Shown piece after piece: positions 1-8,708 of a stretch of 64,000 nt of DNA. How positions within the stretch are numbered: position 1 is the stretch's first letter; the number at the start of each line of letters is the position of its first letter. Origin of the DNA: JACCTH01 sp035253825 (GTDB taxonomy: Bacteria > Actinomycetota > Acidimicrobiia > Spongiisociales > ZC4RG35); contig DATFBM010000034.1 of assembly GCA_035253825.1 (NCBI GenBank), positions 43,757 to 107,756 on the forward strand. Reading direction: 5' to 3'. The notes below the pieces were generated by a model that saw only the letters and a program-made list of their open reading frames with translations, was not told the origin of the DNA and made no database searches. Both the position numbers and the translations under genes were made by a program.

Positions 1-627
1 AACATCACGGTGGGGGCTCAACGCCCTCCGTAGCCTGGTGACCTGCCTGCGGAGACGGAACAAGCGATCAAGCAGCTCCGGCTTCGGGCCCGGCTTCAGC
101 AACAGCTCGTCGACCCGATCGATTCCGTCCTGCACCGCCTCGATCTGGCGGAAGTACCCGTTGAGGTGCCAATCGAACACCAAGGCGAGGAACGACGAAG
201 AGTTGAGCTCCCCCAGGCGGGTGTCCCGGGCAAGGGGTTCGTTGAATTCCTCGACGAGATTCAGCTCACCGTTGTGCAGCGTAGCGATCCAGTTGTCGCC
301 CACCAGACAATGAAGCATGACGGACGTGAAGTCGGCCAGATCTTCGCGGGCGGAGAGGATGCTGATGTGCACAAAGCCTTCATGGGCGACGAGGCTGGGT
401 CTCGCCTGGCCCATGTCGAGGGCGTCGACGGAGCCTTCGATCCCCAGCACCGTTAGCACCGAGGCGGCATCCGCCTCCTTGACGTTCGCATCAATCCAAA
501 GGATCTGCTCGTCGCTGATCCCACTGGGATCAAGGTCGCTGATCCGGGTGGGGGCGTCGTCGCCGGAGACGTCATAAAGCCATGCCTGAAGCCCGTTCTC
601 GTTCGTGATTCCAGTTTCTTGCGCCAT
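1..627 (-). CDS. CorA-family divalent cation transporter, N-terminal part (3' end outside the window)
   Basis: Read on the minus strand from the ATG at 627, the frame is open for 209 codons to the window edge. The translation has the features of the cytoplasmic funnel domain of CorA/ZntB-like Mg2+/Co2+/Zn2+ channels: an early beta-rich segment (VAHEGFVHISILS), a core strand (VGDNWIATLHNG), then a long basic helix leading towards the pore (DRLFRLRRQVTRLRRALSPHR). The two C-terminal membrane helices and the diagnostic GMN motif would lie left of position 1 and cannot be checked. The gene is divergent from the DUF4032 gene, with about 115 bp between the proposed starts for both promoters. Family call from known fold features; the transported ion is not determined. 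Confidence 0.8.
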   Translation of the reverse strand, partial: MAQETGITNENGLQAWLYDVSGDDAPTRISDLDPSGISDEQILWIDANVKEADAASVLTVLGIEGSVDALDMGQARPSLVAHEGFVHISILSAREDLADFTSVMLHCLVGDNWIATLHNGELNLVEEFNEPLARDTRLGELNSSSFLALVFDWHLNGYFRQIEAVQDGIDRVDELLLKPGPKPELLDRLFRLRRQVTRLRRALSPHRDV

Positions 628-742
628 GCCTAGAAAAACCCCAGGTAAAAATGCATGGGGCCCTGATACCCACCGCCGGAGCCGGCCAACCCTGTTCTGC
701 GCACGCTTGCCACCTCGACCGCTCGCGCCACAGAATGTATCG

Positions 743-1942
743 GTGGCCCCCCAACTCACGATCCGCCCGGGTCATCCCCTGTTCCTCGACCTTCCCTGGT
801 CCCACTCGATCGCGGCGTGGGAGCTTCCGATCCTCCTCGATCTTCCCAAGGGAATCAGCCGCCACGAGGTCCGATTCCTGTCCTTCCCCGAAGGGACCTA
901 CGTTGTCAAGGAACTCGCCACCGAACTAGCCCATAACGACTATGCGGTGTTGCGGGCGTTGGAGGCGGTGGGGGCACCGGCCGTGCACGCGGTCGGCATC
1001 GTCGAGAACCGAGCTCCCGATCGAACGGCGGAACACTCGGCGGCGCTGATCACTGCCTACGAGCCTTTCTCGTTTTCCTACCGGGAGATGCTGGCCGGGC
1101 CCGGATTCGGTGCACGACGAAGTCAGCTCCTCGACGCGTTCGCCGGCCTATTGGTGGAATTGCATCTCGCTGGCTGCTTCTGGGGTGATTGCAGCCTCTC
1201 CAACGTGCTCTATCGGTTCGACGCCGAGGCGATCGAAACGATCATGGTCGATGCCGAAACCGCTCGCATGTACGACGACGATCTCACCGATGGGCAGCGG
1301 ACCGAGGATCTCGAGATCATGGTCGAGAACGTGGCAGGAGGGATGGCCGACATTGCTGCCGAGGCGGGAGTCGATCTCGATCGAGCCGATCTGGAACTGG
1401 GTTATGACATCGCCCTGCGCTACGAAAACCTCTGGGCGGAGCTAGGCCAGGCAACGAAAATCGGAGTCGACGAGCGATTTCGGGTCACCGAGCGGGTCGA
1501 ACGATTGAACCGTCTCGGCTTCGACGTCGAGGAGGTCGACCTGCTGCCCTCCCTCGATGACACCTCGGAGATGATCATCAAGGTCAGGGTCGGAAACCGT
1601 AACTTCCACACCAACCGTCTCAAGGCGTTGACAGGAATCGATGCCCTCGAGAATCAGGCCAAGGCCATCCTCGCCGATGTTCACTATTTCTCGGCTCGAC
1701 ACTCAGACAGCGCCGCCACCAAATCGACCCTGGCCACTCGCTGGCGGGCAACGGAGTTCGAGCCGATGTTGTCCACGCTGACGGCTCTCGCCGGGGTGTC
1801 GGATCCAATTCAGGCTTATTGCGACGTCCTCAATCATCGCTATCACCTGGCCAAATCGTTGGGCGCCGACGTCTCCACTGCCGACGCCCTCACCGACTGG
1901 TTGGCCAAGGGACGCCCCGGATACCCCTTCGCCTACACCTAG
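743..1942 (+). CDS. DUF4032 domain-containing, kinase-like protein
   Basis: A protein of about 399 residues if the GTG at 743 is the start. The open frame extends upstream to 605, but that would overlap the divergent CorA start and adds a low-quality sequence. Near residue 149 it has WGDCSLSNVL followed by VDAETA. This resembles the catalytic loop (HGD..N) and the metal-binding DxE of lipopolysaccharide-kinase/aminoglycoside-phosphotransferase-like folds, as seen in the actinobacterial DUF4032 family. The C-terminal half (from about residue 240) is the DUF4032 region itself, without known function. The gene ends convergently with cofH, both stop codons sharing the palindrome CTAG. Phosphotransfer activity is an inference; no substrate can be named. 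Confidence 0.75.
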   Translation: MAPQLTIRPGHPLFLDLPWSHSIAAWELPILLDLPKGISRHEVRFLSFPEGTYVVKELATELAHNDYAVLRALEAVGAPAVHAVGIVENRAPDRTAEHSAALITAYEPFSFSYREMLAGPGFGARRSQLLDAFAGLLVELHLAGCFWGDCSLSNVLYRFDAEAIETIMVDAETARMYDDDLTDGQRTEDLEIMVENVAGGMADIAAEAGVDLDRADLELGYDIALRYENLWAELGQATKIGVDERFRVTERVERLNRLGFDVEEVDLLPSLDDTSEMIIKVRVGNRNFHTNRLKALTGIDALENQAKAILADVHYFSARHSDSAATKSTLATRWRATEFEPMLSTLTALAGVSDPIQAYCDVLNHRYHLAKSLGADVSTADALTDWLAKGRPGYPFAYT

Positions 1943-3798
1943 TCGAGGTCCGCTTCCTCCAGGATCTGATAGGTGGTACTCCGACGAGCCGGGCGGCGGC
2001 CCGCCGACTTGATGGTCTCGACGAACTCCTCCGGGCTCACCTCCTGACCGTGAGCTGCCCCGGCCGAACGGGTGATGATCTCACCCATGAGCGTCCCACC
2101 GAGGTCGTTGCATCCGGCATCGAGCAAGCGGGCTCCCCCGTCGAGTCCGAGTTTCACCCAGGAGGCCTGAATGTTGGGAATCAGACCCGCGAAGGCGATG
2201 CGGGACACCGCGTGGACCAGAACCACCTCATCCCAGGTGGGTCCAGGACGGGACTGACCGCGAAGGAAAATGGGCGCTCCCATGTGGACGAATGGCAGCG
2301 GGACGAATTCGGTGAAGCCGCCGGTCCGGCGCTGGATCTGACGGATGACCTCGAGATGGTTGGCCCAGGCGGCGGGGTGGTCGATGTGGCCGAACATGAG
2401 GGTGGCAGTGGCGCGGAGCCCGAGTTCGTGGGCTGTGAGCATGACTTCCGCCCACTGGGCAGTTCGGATCTTGTCCGGGCACAGGAAGCGTCGGACTGAA
2501 TCGTCGAGAACTTCCGCCGCGGTCCCCGGCAAGCTCCCGAGGCCGGCGGCACGAAGCCTCTCGAGGAAGCCGCGGACAGAAACACCGAGGGTCTCAGCCC
2601 CCTGCCAGATCTCGAGGGGGGTGAAACCGTGAATGTGCATCTCCGGGAGACGGGCCTTGATTGCCTCCACGACCCCGGCGTAGAAGTCACCCGTGAACTG
2701 GGGGTGAATCCCCCCTTGCAAGGTGACCTCGGTGGCTCCGCGTTCTGAGGCCTCGACCGCCAGTCCCACGATCCCCTCGACCGGGATGAGGTAGGGCTCC
2801 TCGCGCAGGTTGAGACTTCGGGGCCCCTTCGAAAAAGCGCAAAAGCCGCAGCGGAAATAGCACTGATTGGTGTAGTTGATATTGCGGTTGATCACGTAGG
2901 TGACGGTTTCCCCTACCTCGAGGCGACGGAGTTCGTCGGCGACGTAAGCAACGGCGTCGACCTGATCGCCTCGGGCGCTAAAGAGGGCCTCGACTTCGTC
3001 GCGACTGGGCGAGGTCCCGGCGAGCGAGCGCTCGAGGATGGGTCGAAGCTCCCCGGCCTTGCTCAATTCAGGCGGAGCCGGCGAACCCAGCCACCCCGGG
3101 TCCATCCATTGCGCCGAGAGCCTGGCGGTCGGCACCGGAGCGGGTAGCGCCTTGCCAGGAGCCCACTCCCAACGGGGCCGAACCACTCCCCCTCCATCGA
3201 CCTGCCGCAACCAAACCGTGTAAACCGCCGGAGGGAGATGGATTCGCATTTCGTCAATCGGGCGGTGGGGAGGGAAGGCACTTCGCTCCAACAGCTGATG
3301 CGGGAAAAGGGCATCGCGGAGATCACCGATTCCCTCCCCATCCCAGTCCCGCAGCAGCAAGTCCGAGGCTCCGGCCGCCACCGCCGCCAGCGCCGAATCG
3401 ACGTCGTCTACGAAGACGGAGAGCACGGTGTCGATGCCGGGCAGAGCACAGATCCTCGAGAGCTCAGCCACCCGCCCTCGTCCGCAGCGCAAGAACGCCG
3501 GCTGAACGCGGGCGACCTCGTCGAGGAGCGACTCGAATGAGGTGGCGCCGGCATCGATGCTCACTCTCCAGCCGGGCTCGTGCTCAACACCCGTCCCCGC
3601 CGCCACTACCCAGGCGGCGGCCTCGGGATCGACGGTCCCGATCGTCACCGGAAGCAGCCCACCTCCCAAGGAAGCAGTCAACGCCTCCTGATCCGCTGGA
3701 GCCAGCTCGACCACGGTCGTTCCTTCCCGCCACCGCGATTCGGCAGCCGCCGGAGTCATCGCTTGGGCCGGGCGGAGGCGGACAAAGGTGACGTTCAT
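1939..3798 (-). CDS. cofH: CofH-type radical SAM enzyme (F420 biosynthesis) with long N-terminal extension
   Basis: The C-terminal part is the CofH half of F0 synthase, which joins 5-amino-6-ribitylamino-uracil to a tyrosine-derived radical in making the F420 chromophore. The radical SAM cluster motif CYFRCGFC gives C313, C317 and C320. Conserved surroundings include NRNINYTNQC before it, then TLQGGIHP, PGTAAEVLDD and FTEFVPLPFVHMG. The ATG at 3798 overlaps the cofG stop by four bases (ATGA), which fixes the start; the open frame reaches 3990 but that would run deep into cofG. At 619 residues it is about 200 longer than usual CofH. Residues 1 to about 240 do not look like CofG or any radical SAM domain. 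F0 synthase is often one fused protein (FbiC) in actinobacteria; here it is two genes. Confidence 0.9.
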   Translation of the reverse strand: MNVTFVRLRPAQAMTPAAAESRWREGTTVVELAPADQEALTASLGGGLLPVTIGTVDPEAAAWVVAAGTGVEHEPGWRVSIDAGATSFESLLDEVARVQPAFLRCGRGRVAELSRICALPGIDTVLSVFVDDVDSALAAVAAGASDLLLRDWDGEGIGDLRDALFPHQLLERSAFPPHRPIDEMRIHLPPAVYTVWLRQVDGGGVVRPRWEWAPGKALPAPVPTARLSAQWMDPGWLGSPAPPELSKAGELRPILERSLAGTSPSRDEVEALFSARGDQVDAVAYVADELRRLEVGETVTYVINRNINYTNQCYFRCGFCAFSKGPRSLNLREEPYLIPVEGIVGLAVEASERGATEVTLQGGIHPQFTGDFYAGVVEAIKARLPEMHIHGFTPLEIWQGAETLGVSVRGFLERLRAAGLGSLPGTAAEVLDDSVRRFLCPDKIRTAQWAEVMLTAHELGLRATATLMFGHIDHPAAWANHLEVIRQIQRRTGGFTEFVPLPFVHMGAPIFLRGQSRPGPTWDEVVLVHAVSRIAFAGLIPNIQASWVKLGLDGGARLLDAGCNDLGGTLMGEIITRSAGAAHGQEVSPEEFVETIKSAGRRPARRSTTYQILEEADLD

Positions 3799-4922
3799 GC
3801 CACCGCTCCGGCTAGTTGCTCGAGCTTCCCGGCCGCTTCCCGAACTCGCGGCAACAACCCGGGATCGATCCATCGCGGCGTGATGAATTCCGGGTAGACG
3901 GGGAGCCGGGGGGCGAGCTGGAATCCGGCGGCGGAAGTTCGGGCCTCCAGCTCGTCCAGATGTGGCCAGGGCTGTTCGGGATTGACCCAATCGATAGTGA
4001 GCGGGCTGACTCCTCCCCAGTCGTTGATCCCGGCGTCGAGATACAGCTCGAAGTGCTCGGTGAGATTGGGGGGAACCTGAAGGTTCATGGTCGGTCCCAG
4101 GAACCAGCGGGCGACGGCGACAACGATTGCAAACCAGGCCGGGAGAGGCTCGGAGTGCCGCCTCATCGGAGTATTGGCCTTGGCGCGGAAGTTCTGGACT
4201 ATCACTTCTTGTATCGATCCCCAGGTCGAACTGGCGCGCTCGAGGGCCATGATCGAATCGACGATCTCGCGGTTGTTCTCACCGATGCCGATCAATACTC
4301 CGGTCGTGAAGGGAACCGATAGCCGGCCCGCATTGGCAATCGTCTCCAGGCGCAGGTCGGGGTCCTTGTCCGGACAATCGAAATGAGGCATGCCAGGTTC
4401 GAGCAGTCGCCTCGAGACATTCTCGAGCATCAATCCCATCGAGGGGTTGAGGGGCCGGAGCTCGGCCATCTCGGTCAACGACATCAAGCCGGGGTTGGCA
4501 TGAGGAAAGAGACCGGTCTCCTCCAGAACCAACCTATTCATCGCCGCCACGTAGTCGAGAGTGGTGCTTGCTCCCACCGAGTCGAGGAAGGTGCGAGCCT
4601 GCGCCCAGCGACCCTCGGGGCGATCTCCGAGTGTGAAGAGGGCCTCTGTGCATCCGTGGCGGCTGCCGGCGCGGGCCACCGCCAACACCTCGTCGGGAGT
4701 GAGATACATGCCACCTGCTCCGGGAGGCTGGGCGAAAGTGCAGTAGGTACATCGATCCCGACAGAGGGTGGTCAGCGGTATGAACACCTTGCGGCTGTAG
4801 GTGACCGTGTTCCCTTTGCCCTCATCGCGGAGACGACGCGCCTCGGCAAAGAGCAGGCCCGGATCACGCACCCCATCGAGGTAAGCCATAGCCAGCTCAG
4901 GGTCGGGGCGAGGATGGGTCAC
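3795..4922 (-). CDS. cofG: CofG, 7,8-didemethyl-8-hydroxy-5-deazariboflavin synthase subunit
   Basis: A 375-residue radical SAM protein. CRDRCTYC supplies the [4Fe-4S] ligands C54, C58 and C61. FTTGVLIGIGE and NDWGGVSPLTIDWVNPE are typical CofG signatures. Together with CofH it forms F0, the deazaflavin precursor of coenzyme F420. The start overlaps the stop of the upstream SDR gene (4919-4922) and its stop overlaps the start of cofH, so all three should be translated in tight coupling. F420 is consistent with the PPOX-class and LLM-class oxidoreductases elsewhere in the window. The remaining F420 genes (cofC, cofD, cofE) are not in this segment. Confidence 0.95.
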   Translation of the reverse strand: MTHPRPDPELAMAYLDGVRDPGLLFAEARRLRDEGKGNTVTYSRKVFIPLTTLCRDRCTYCTFAQPPGAGGMYLTPDEVLAVARAGSRHGCTEALFTLGDRPEGRWAQARTFLDSVGASTTLDYVAAMNRLVLEETGLFPHANPGLMSLTEMAELRPLNPSMGLMLENVSRRLLEPGMPHFDCPDKDPDLRLETIANAGRLSVPFTTGVLIGIGENNREIVDSIMALERASSTWGSIQEVIVQNFRAKANTPMRRHSEPLPAWFAIVVAVARWFLGPTMNLQVPPNLTEHFELYLDAGINDWGGVSPLTIDWVNPEQPWPHLDELEARTSAAGFQLAPRLPVYPEFITPRWIDPGLLPRVREAAGKLEQLAGAVA

Positions 4923-5698
4923 GAGATGGCACTCCCTGAGGCGCCGATGACGCCGCCATCAACCGGGAGGACGACACCGGTGATCCAGCTGGCGGCTTCG
5001 GAGGCCAGGAAGACGATGGCCCGGGCAATGTCGTCGGGCTCCCCCAAACGGCCGAGAGGGTGGCTCTTGCTCGCTTCTTCTTCCCTTCCCTCCCAGAGAG
5101 ATCCGGCCAGCCGGGTTTTGACCACCCCCGGGGCGACGGCGTTGACCCGAACCACCGGAGCCAGTTCCATCGCCAGCTGGTGGGTGAAATGGGCGAGGGC
5201 AGCCTTGGAGATGTTGTAGGCGCCGAGGATGGGGGCCGGCCGCATACCGCCCACTGAGCTGACGTTCACGATCGCGCCCCCATGGTCTGCCATCCACTGC
5301 GTGACCGCTTGCTGGCACCAAAGCAAAGGCCCTCGCTGGTTCACGGCCCACGTCTTGTCCACCGCCCCGAGATCGACAGTGACCAAAGGCCCCGGTGCGG
5401 GATTGGTGCCGGCGTTGTTGACCAGGATGTCGCACGATCCGAAGCGTTCGATGGTGGTCGCGATCGTCCGCCGGGCGTCCTCGACGTCGTCGGCCCGGGC
5501 GGGGATTGCCTCCAGTCGATCGGCATCGGCTCCCGAATCCAGAAGCTCGGCCTTCGCTTGCTCGAGGTTGTCGGGTTTGCGGCTGGTGATCACGACTCCG
5601 TCAGCACCGGAGGCCAGCATCAGGCCGGCCGTCGCTTGCCCGATGCCGCGGCTACCGCCGGTCACGACCGCGACCTTTCCCTCCAGACGTACTTCCAT
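4919..5698 (-). CDS. SDR family NAD(P)-dependent oxidoreductase
   Basis: A 259-residue classical short-chain dehydrogenase/reductase. The nucleotide-binding TGGSRGIG spans residues 13-20, the NNAG structural motif follows, the catalytic Ser is in NVSSVGG, and Tyr and Lys are in YNISK. The C-terminal PVDGG is typical of FabG-like members. The substrate cannot be told from sequence. It is the first gene of an overlapping set with cofG and cofH. A link to F420 metabolism is only suggested by that coupling and is not known for the family. Confidence 0.9.
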   Translation of the reverse strand: MEVRLEGKVAVVTGGSRGIGQATAGLMLASGADGVVITSRKPDNLEQAKAELLDSGADADRLEAIPARADDVEDARRTIATTIERFGSCDILVNNAGTNPAPGPLVTVDLGAVDKTWAVNQRGPLLWCQQAVTQWMADHGGAIVNVSSVGGMRPAPILGAYNISKAALAHFTHQLAMELAPVVRVNAVAPGVVKTRLAGSLWEGREEEASKSHPLGRLGEPDDIARAIVFLASEAASWITGVVLPVDGGVIGASGSAIS

Positions 5699-5731
5699 CG
5701 GCTTCGACGTTACCTGTGCGCGCTAGATGAG

Positions 5732-6238
5732 CTAATGGGCGCCCCGCTTGACCCCGCCGTACTTCATCCGGGTGTCCGATACGGCCGCCGCCCGGCTGTC
5801 GGGAACGTTTACCTCGGCGCCCACCACTTCGCCGATAAAGAGAGTATGGGTGCCGAGATCGATGGCCTGACGGACCGCGCAGTCCATCCAGGCCACCGCC
5901 TCCTCAAAAACCGGAGCACCAGTCACCGCCGTGCGCACCGGCCTCCCGTTGAGCGTGCCGTTCTCGGAGACGGCGGGCTTCGAGAACTTGACAAAGACCT
6001 TGGTGTCATCCGGCGACCACAAGTTGACGCTGAATCCGCCGCCCTCGGTGATCAGGCGATGGGTGATTGCCTTGTTGTCAACCCCGACTCCGATCAGAAC
6101 CGGCTCCATGGATAGCTGGGTGACCCATGAGGCCGTCATCGCATTTTGTTCCTCGCCCGCCGCCGAGCCGATCAGGGCGAGGGCGTTGGGAATCATCCAT
6201 GTCACCTGATTGAGCAGCGCTGCATCCATCGACTCCAT
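5732..6238 (-). CDS. flavin reductase-like (FMN-binding split-barrel) protein
   Basis: About 168 residues from the ATG at 6238; a longer open frame to 6325 would cross the divergent stress-protein gene. The N-terminal half carries the flavin reductase-like pattern: NALALIGSAAGEEQNAMTASWVTQLSMEPVLIGVG is the flavin-binding core, followed by the beta strand GGGFSVNLW. Relatives reduce FMN/FAD for monooxygenases or bind flavin as small oxidoreductases. The C-terminal part includes HTLFIGEVVGAEV, also common to this fold. The partner enzyme is unknown. It is divergent from the universal stress protein gene with about 50 bp between starts. Confidence 0.85.
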   Translation of the reverse strand: MESMDAALLNQVTWMIPNALALIGSAAGEEQNAMTASWVTQLSMEPVLIGVGVDNKAITHRLITEGGGFSVNLWSPDDTKVFVKFSKPAVSENGTLNGRPVRTAVTGAPVFEEAVAWMDCAVRQAIDLGTHTLFIGEVVGAEVNVPDSRAAAVSDTRMKYGGVKRGAH

Positions 6239-6288
6239 TGTGGCTCGGGAGGGCGGTAAGGGCAGCTGCCCACCTAACCTCCCCATAC

Positions 6289-6825
6289 GTGCACGTGCTA
6301 GTCGCCACCACCGGCGTCCTGCCACCGTCTGCGGTAGCCAACTTCTGCGATCTGCTGGTCGACGAGGGGTCGATCACGGTCATGACCGTCATCCAGGTGC
6401 CGCGCACTTTCCTGGCTTCGCTCGACGACGAGGAGCGGCGTTCCCTCCTCGACGACGACTCCCGGCGAGACGAGCAGGCCGAGATGAAAGCTGCCCGCTA
6501 TCTCGAAGAGCGAGGCAGGCGCATCGTCGATCCTCTGGTATCGGCGCTGGCCGCGCGCTCGCGCACCGCCACCATCCGCCTGGTGGAGGGGGATGATCCC
6601 GCCGAGGCGATCATCAGAACTGCCCATGAGCTTGCCATCGATACGATCATCATGGGAGCGACCCGCCGCCTCTTCACCGAGCAGGCCTGGACGAGTATCT
6701 CGGTGAGGGTCATGGAGCGATGTCAGGTGCCGCTGGTCCTGGTTCCCGGCACCCGAACCGAGGACACGGGCGACTTCGTGCTGACCGGTTTCGAACCAGA
6801 GCCCGCCTGGGAACCCGGCGGCTAA
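6289..6825 (+). CDS. universal stress protein family protein
   Basis: About 178 residues from the GTG at 6289, immediately before the first beta strand HVLVATTG. The frame is open further upstream, but that would run into the 5' region of the divergent gene. A typical UspA-like Rossmann core: the N-terminal strand, a middle helix region, then AIDTIIMGATRR and a closing VPLVLVPG strand. The ATP-binding G-2x-G-9x-G(S/T) motif is not clean: after MGATRR the usual glycine run is missing, so it may be a non-ATP-binding type. The long Asp/Glu/Arg-rich stretch after residue 30 is an insertion relative to short Usp proteins. It shares its last bases (CTAA) with the convergent ABC transporter stop. 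Confidence 0.75.
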   Translation: MHVLVATTGVLPPSAVANFCDLLVDEGSITVMTVIQVPRTFLASLDDEERRSLLDDDSRRDEQAEMKAARYLEERGRRIVDPLVSALAARSRTATIRLVEGDDPAEAIIRTAHELAIDTIIMGATRRLFTEQAWTSISVRVMERCQVPLVLVPGTRTEDTGDFVLTGFEPEPAWEPGG

Positions 6826-8705
6826 TTGGCGACGGCCCGGAACTGGGTCTCAAAGAGCTCTCGATAGAGACCGCTCCCCGCCATCAATTCGCGGTGGGTT
6901 CCCTTCTCCACCAAACGGCCGTGGTCGAGAACCAGGATTTGATCGGCAGCCAGGATGGTGGAGAGCCGGTGGGCAATGACCACCGAGGTGCGTCCCACCA
7001 TCAATTTTTCGAGCGCATCCTGGATCAGGGCTTCGGAGCGAGAGTCGAGATGTGAGGTGGCCTCGTCGAGGATCAGCACCGCCGGATCCTTGAGGATGAC
7101 GCGGGCGATCGCCATCCGCTGGCGCTCTCCCCCCGACAGCCGATAGCCCCTCTCTCCGACCACCGTCTCGAAGCCGTCCGGAAGCGCGTTGATGAACTCG
7201 GCGATGTTGGCCGCCTCGGCCGCCTGCTGAAGTTGGTCATCGTTCGCGTCTTCGCGGGCATAACGAAGGTTGGCCGCGATTGTGTCATGGAATAGGTATG
7301 TCTCCTGGGTGACAACGCCGACTCCGCGAGCAATTGAATCAAACGTCAGCTCGCGGACGTCGTGGCCGTCGATGCGGACTGAGCCGGCATCGACGTCATA
7401 GAGGCGGGGAATGAGATAGGAGATGGTCGTCTTTCCTGCCCCACTCGGGCCGACGAGAGCCACCAACTCTCCGGCAGGTATCTTGAAGCTTACGTCCTCT
7501 ATCGCCCACGGGCGGGTTGACACCTGTTGAGGGACGAAGCCCACGTCCAGCGATCCCCGGCGGCCGGCGCGTTTCACTGCTTCGAGGCCTACCGGTTCCT
7601 CCGACTGGTAACGAAAGAAGACCTCTTCAAAACTGATGTCGCCAACGATGGAGTCGATATCGACATTGCCTTCATTGAGCTCTGACTCCATATCCAGCAC
7701 TTCGAAAACCCGCTCGAAGCTGACCAGGGAAGTGGCGAGCTCGACCCGACTGTTGGTCAAAGAGCTCAAGGGACCATAGAGCTGCCCAAGAAGGCTGGTG
7801 AACATCACCACTGTCCCAACAGTGAGTCCGCCGCGGATGACCAGGAAACCGCCGTACCAGAAGACAGCCGCACTACTGATCGCTCCCACGAGTCCCAGAG
7901 TGGCGAAGAACCAGCGGCCGACCATCGCCGTCTTCACGCCCAGGTCGCGGGCCTGGGCGGCTTCGTGGGCATAGCGGTCGGCTTCTCTGCGCTCGCGGCC
8001 GAAGAGCTTAACGAGCAGGGCGCCGGAGATATTGAAGGTCTCCTGCAGGATGACCGACATGGCTGCGTTCTTTTCCATCTGCTCGTCCGTGTAACGACGC
8101 AAGATCCGGGCTACCCGCCGGGCGGGGAGAATGAACATCGGCACGGCCGTCAGTGCCAGCAACGTCAGCCGCCACTCGGCTTGCAACATCACCACCAGGA
8201 TCACGCTCACCGACACCACGTTGGAAAAGACGGTGAGAAACGTGCCGGTGATGGCTTGTTGGGCTCCCACCACATCGCTGTTCACGCGCGAGATCAATTC
8301 GCCGGTTCGAGTCGACGTGAAGAAACGCAACGACATTCGCTGCAGGTGGGCGTAGAGCTGTCGACGAAGGTCATAAATGATCCCTTCCCCTGCTCGCGCC
8401 GACCACCAACGCTGCAGGACACCGATACCGGAATTGATCAGAGGCAAGAGCACCATCCCTGCCCCCAGGAGGGTCAACAGCCCCAAATCCCGATTCGGCA
8501 AAGCCACGTCGATGAGCTGGCGAATGAGAAGCGGCGGGAGCACGCCGATGATCGCCGTGGCAAAAACCGTGAAGATGATGCCGACCAGCTGGCGCCGATA
8601 GGGCCGCCCGTAATGCCAAACCCGGGTCAGGAGCTCGCGATTGAGCTCGCTAGTTTCTTGCTGGGGATCGAAGCGGAGATAGCTCCAGCCGTGGCCGTGA
8701 AACAT
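6822..8705 (-). CDS. ABC-type multidrug/lipid exporter, half transporter (membrane plus ATPase)
   Basis: A 627-residue protein with an N-terminal six-helix exporter domain (roughly residues 30-330) and a C-terminal ATPase. Walker A is GPSGAGKTT (near residue 415), the signature LSGGERQR, Walker B VLILDEATSHLD with an intact catalytic Glu, and the H-loop IAHRLS. With complete motifs it can work as a homodimer. One oddity: between the A-loop strand FFRYQ and the usual IEDVSF strand there is an insert of about 30 residues (roughly 365-397) containing a basic AVKRAGRRG patch, not usual in this family. It stands alone in its orientation, with the lipoprotein gene 3 bp upstream, and may be co-transcribed with it. 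Confidence 0.9.
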   Translation of the reverse strand: MFHGHGWSYLRFDPQQETSELNRELLTRVWHYGRPYRRQLVGIIFTVFATAIIGVLPPLLIRQLIDVALPNRDLGLLTLLGAGMVLLPLINSGIGVLQRWWSARAGEGIIYDLRRQLYAHLQRMSLRFFTSTRTGELISRVNSDVVGAQQAITGTFLTVFSNVVSVSVILVVMLQAEWRLTLLALTAVPMFILPARRVARILRRYTDEQMEKNAAMSVILQETFNISGALLVKLFGRERREADRYAHEAAQARDLGVKTAMVGRWFFATLGLVGAISSAAVFWYGGFLVIRGGLTVGTVVMFTSLLGQLYGPLSSLTNSRVELATSLVSFERVFEVLDMESELNEGNVDIDSIVGDISFEEVFFRYQSEEPVGLEAVKRAGRRGSLDVGFVPQQVSTRPWAIEDVSFKIPAGELVALVGPSGAGKTTISYLIPRLYDVDAGSVRIDGHDVRELTFDSIARGVGVVTQETYLFHDTIAANLRYAREDANDDQLQQAAEAANIAEFINALPDGFETVVGERGYRLSGGERQRMAIARVILKDPAVLILDEATSHLDSRSEALIQDALEKLMVGRTSVVIAHRLSTILAADQILVLDHGRLVEKGTHRELMAGSGLYRELFETQFRAVAN

Positions 8706-8708
8706 CGG

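Noticed and set aside
605..742. Upstream extension of the DUF4032 gene
   Set aside because: It would overlap the divergent CorA start, and the added residues have no likeness to the family.
1939..4922. cofG and cofH as one fbiC gene broken by a frameshift
   Set aside because: The genes meet in a clean ATGA overlap, each has complete motifs, and cofH has its own long N-terminal region; a simple frameshift of FbiC would not give this.
4383..5219. Long plus-strand frame opposite cofG and the SDR gene
   Set aside because: It is the shadow of well-supported minus-strand genes in high-GC sequence, with no recognisable domain.
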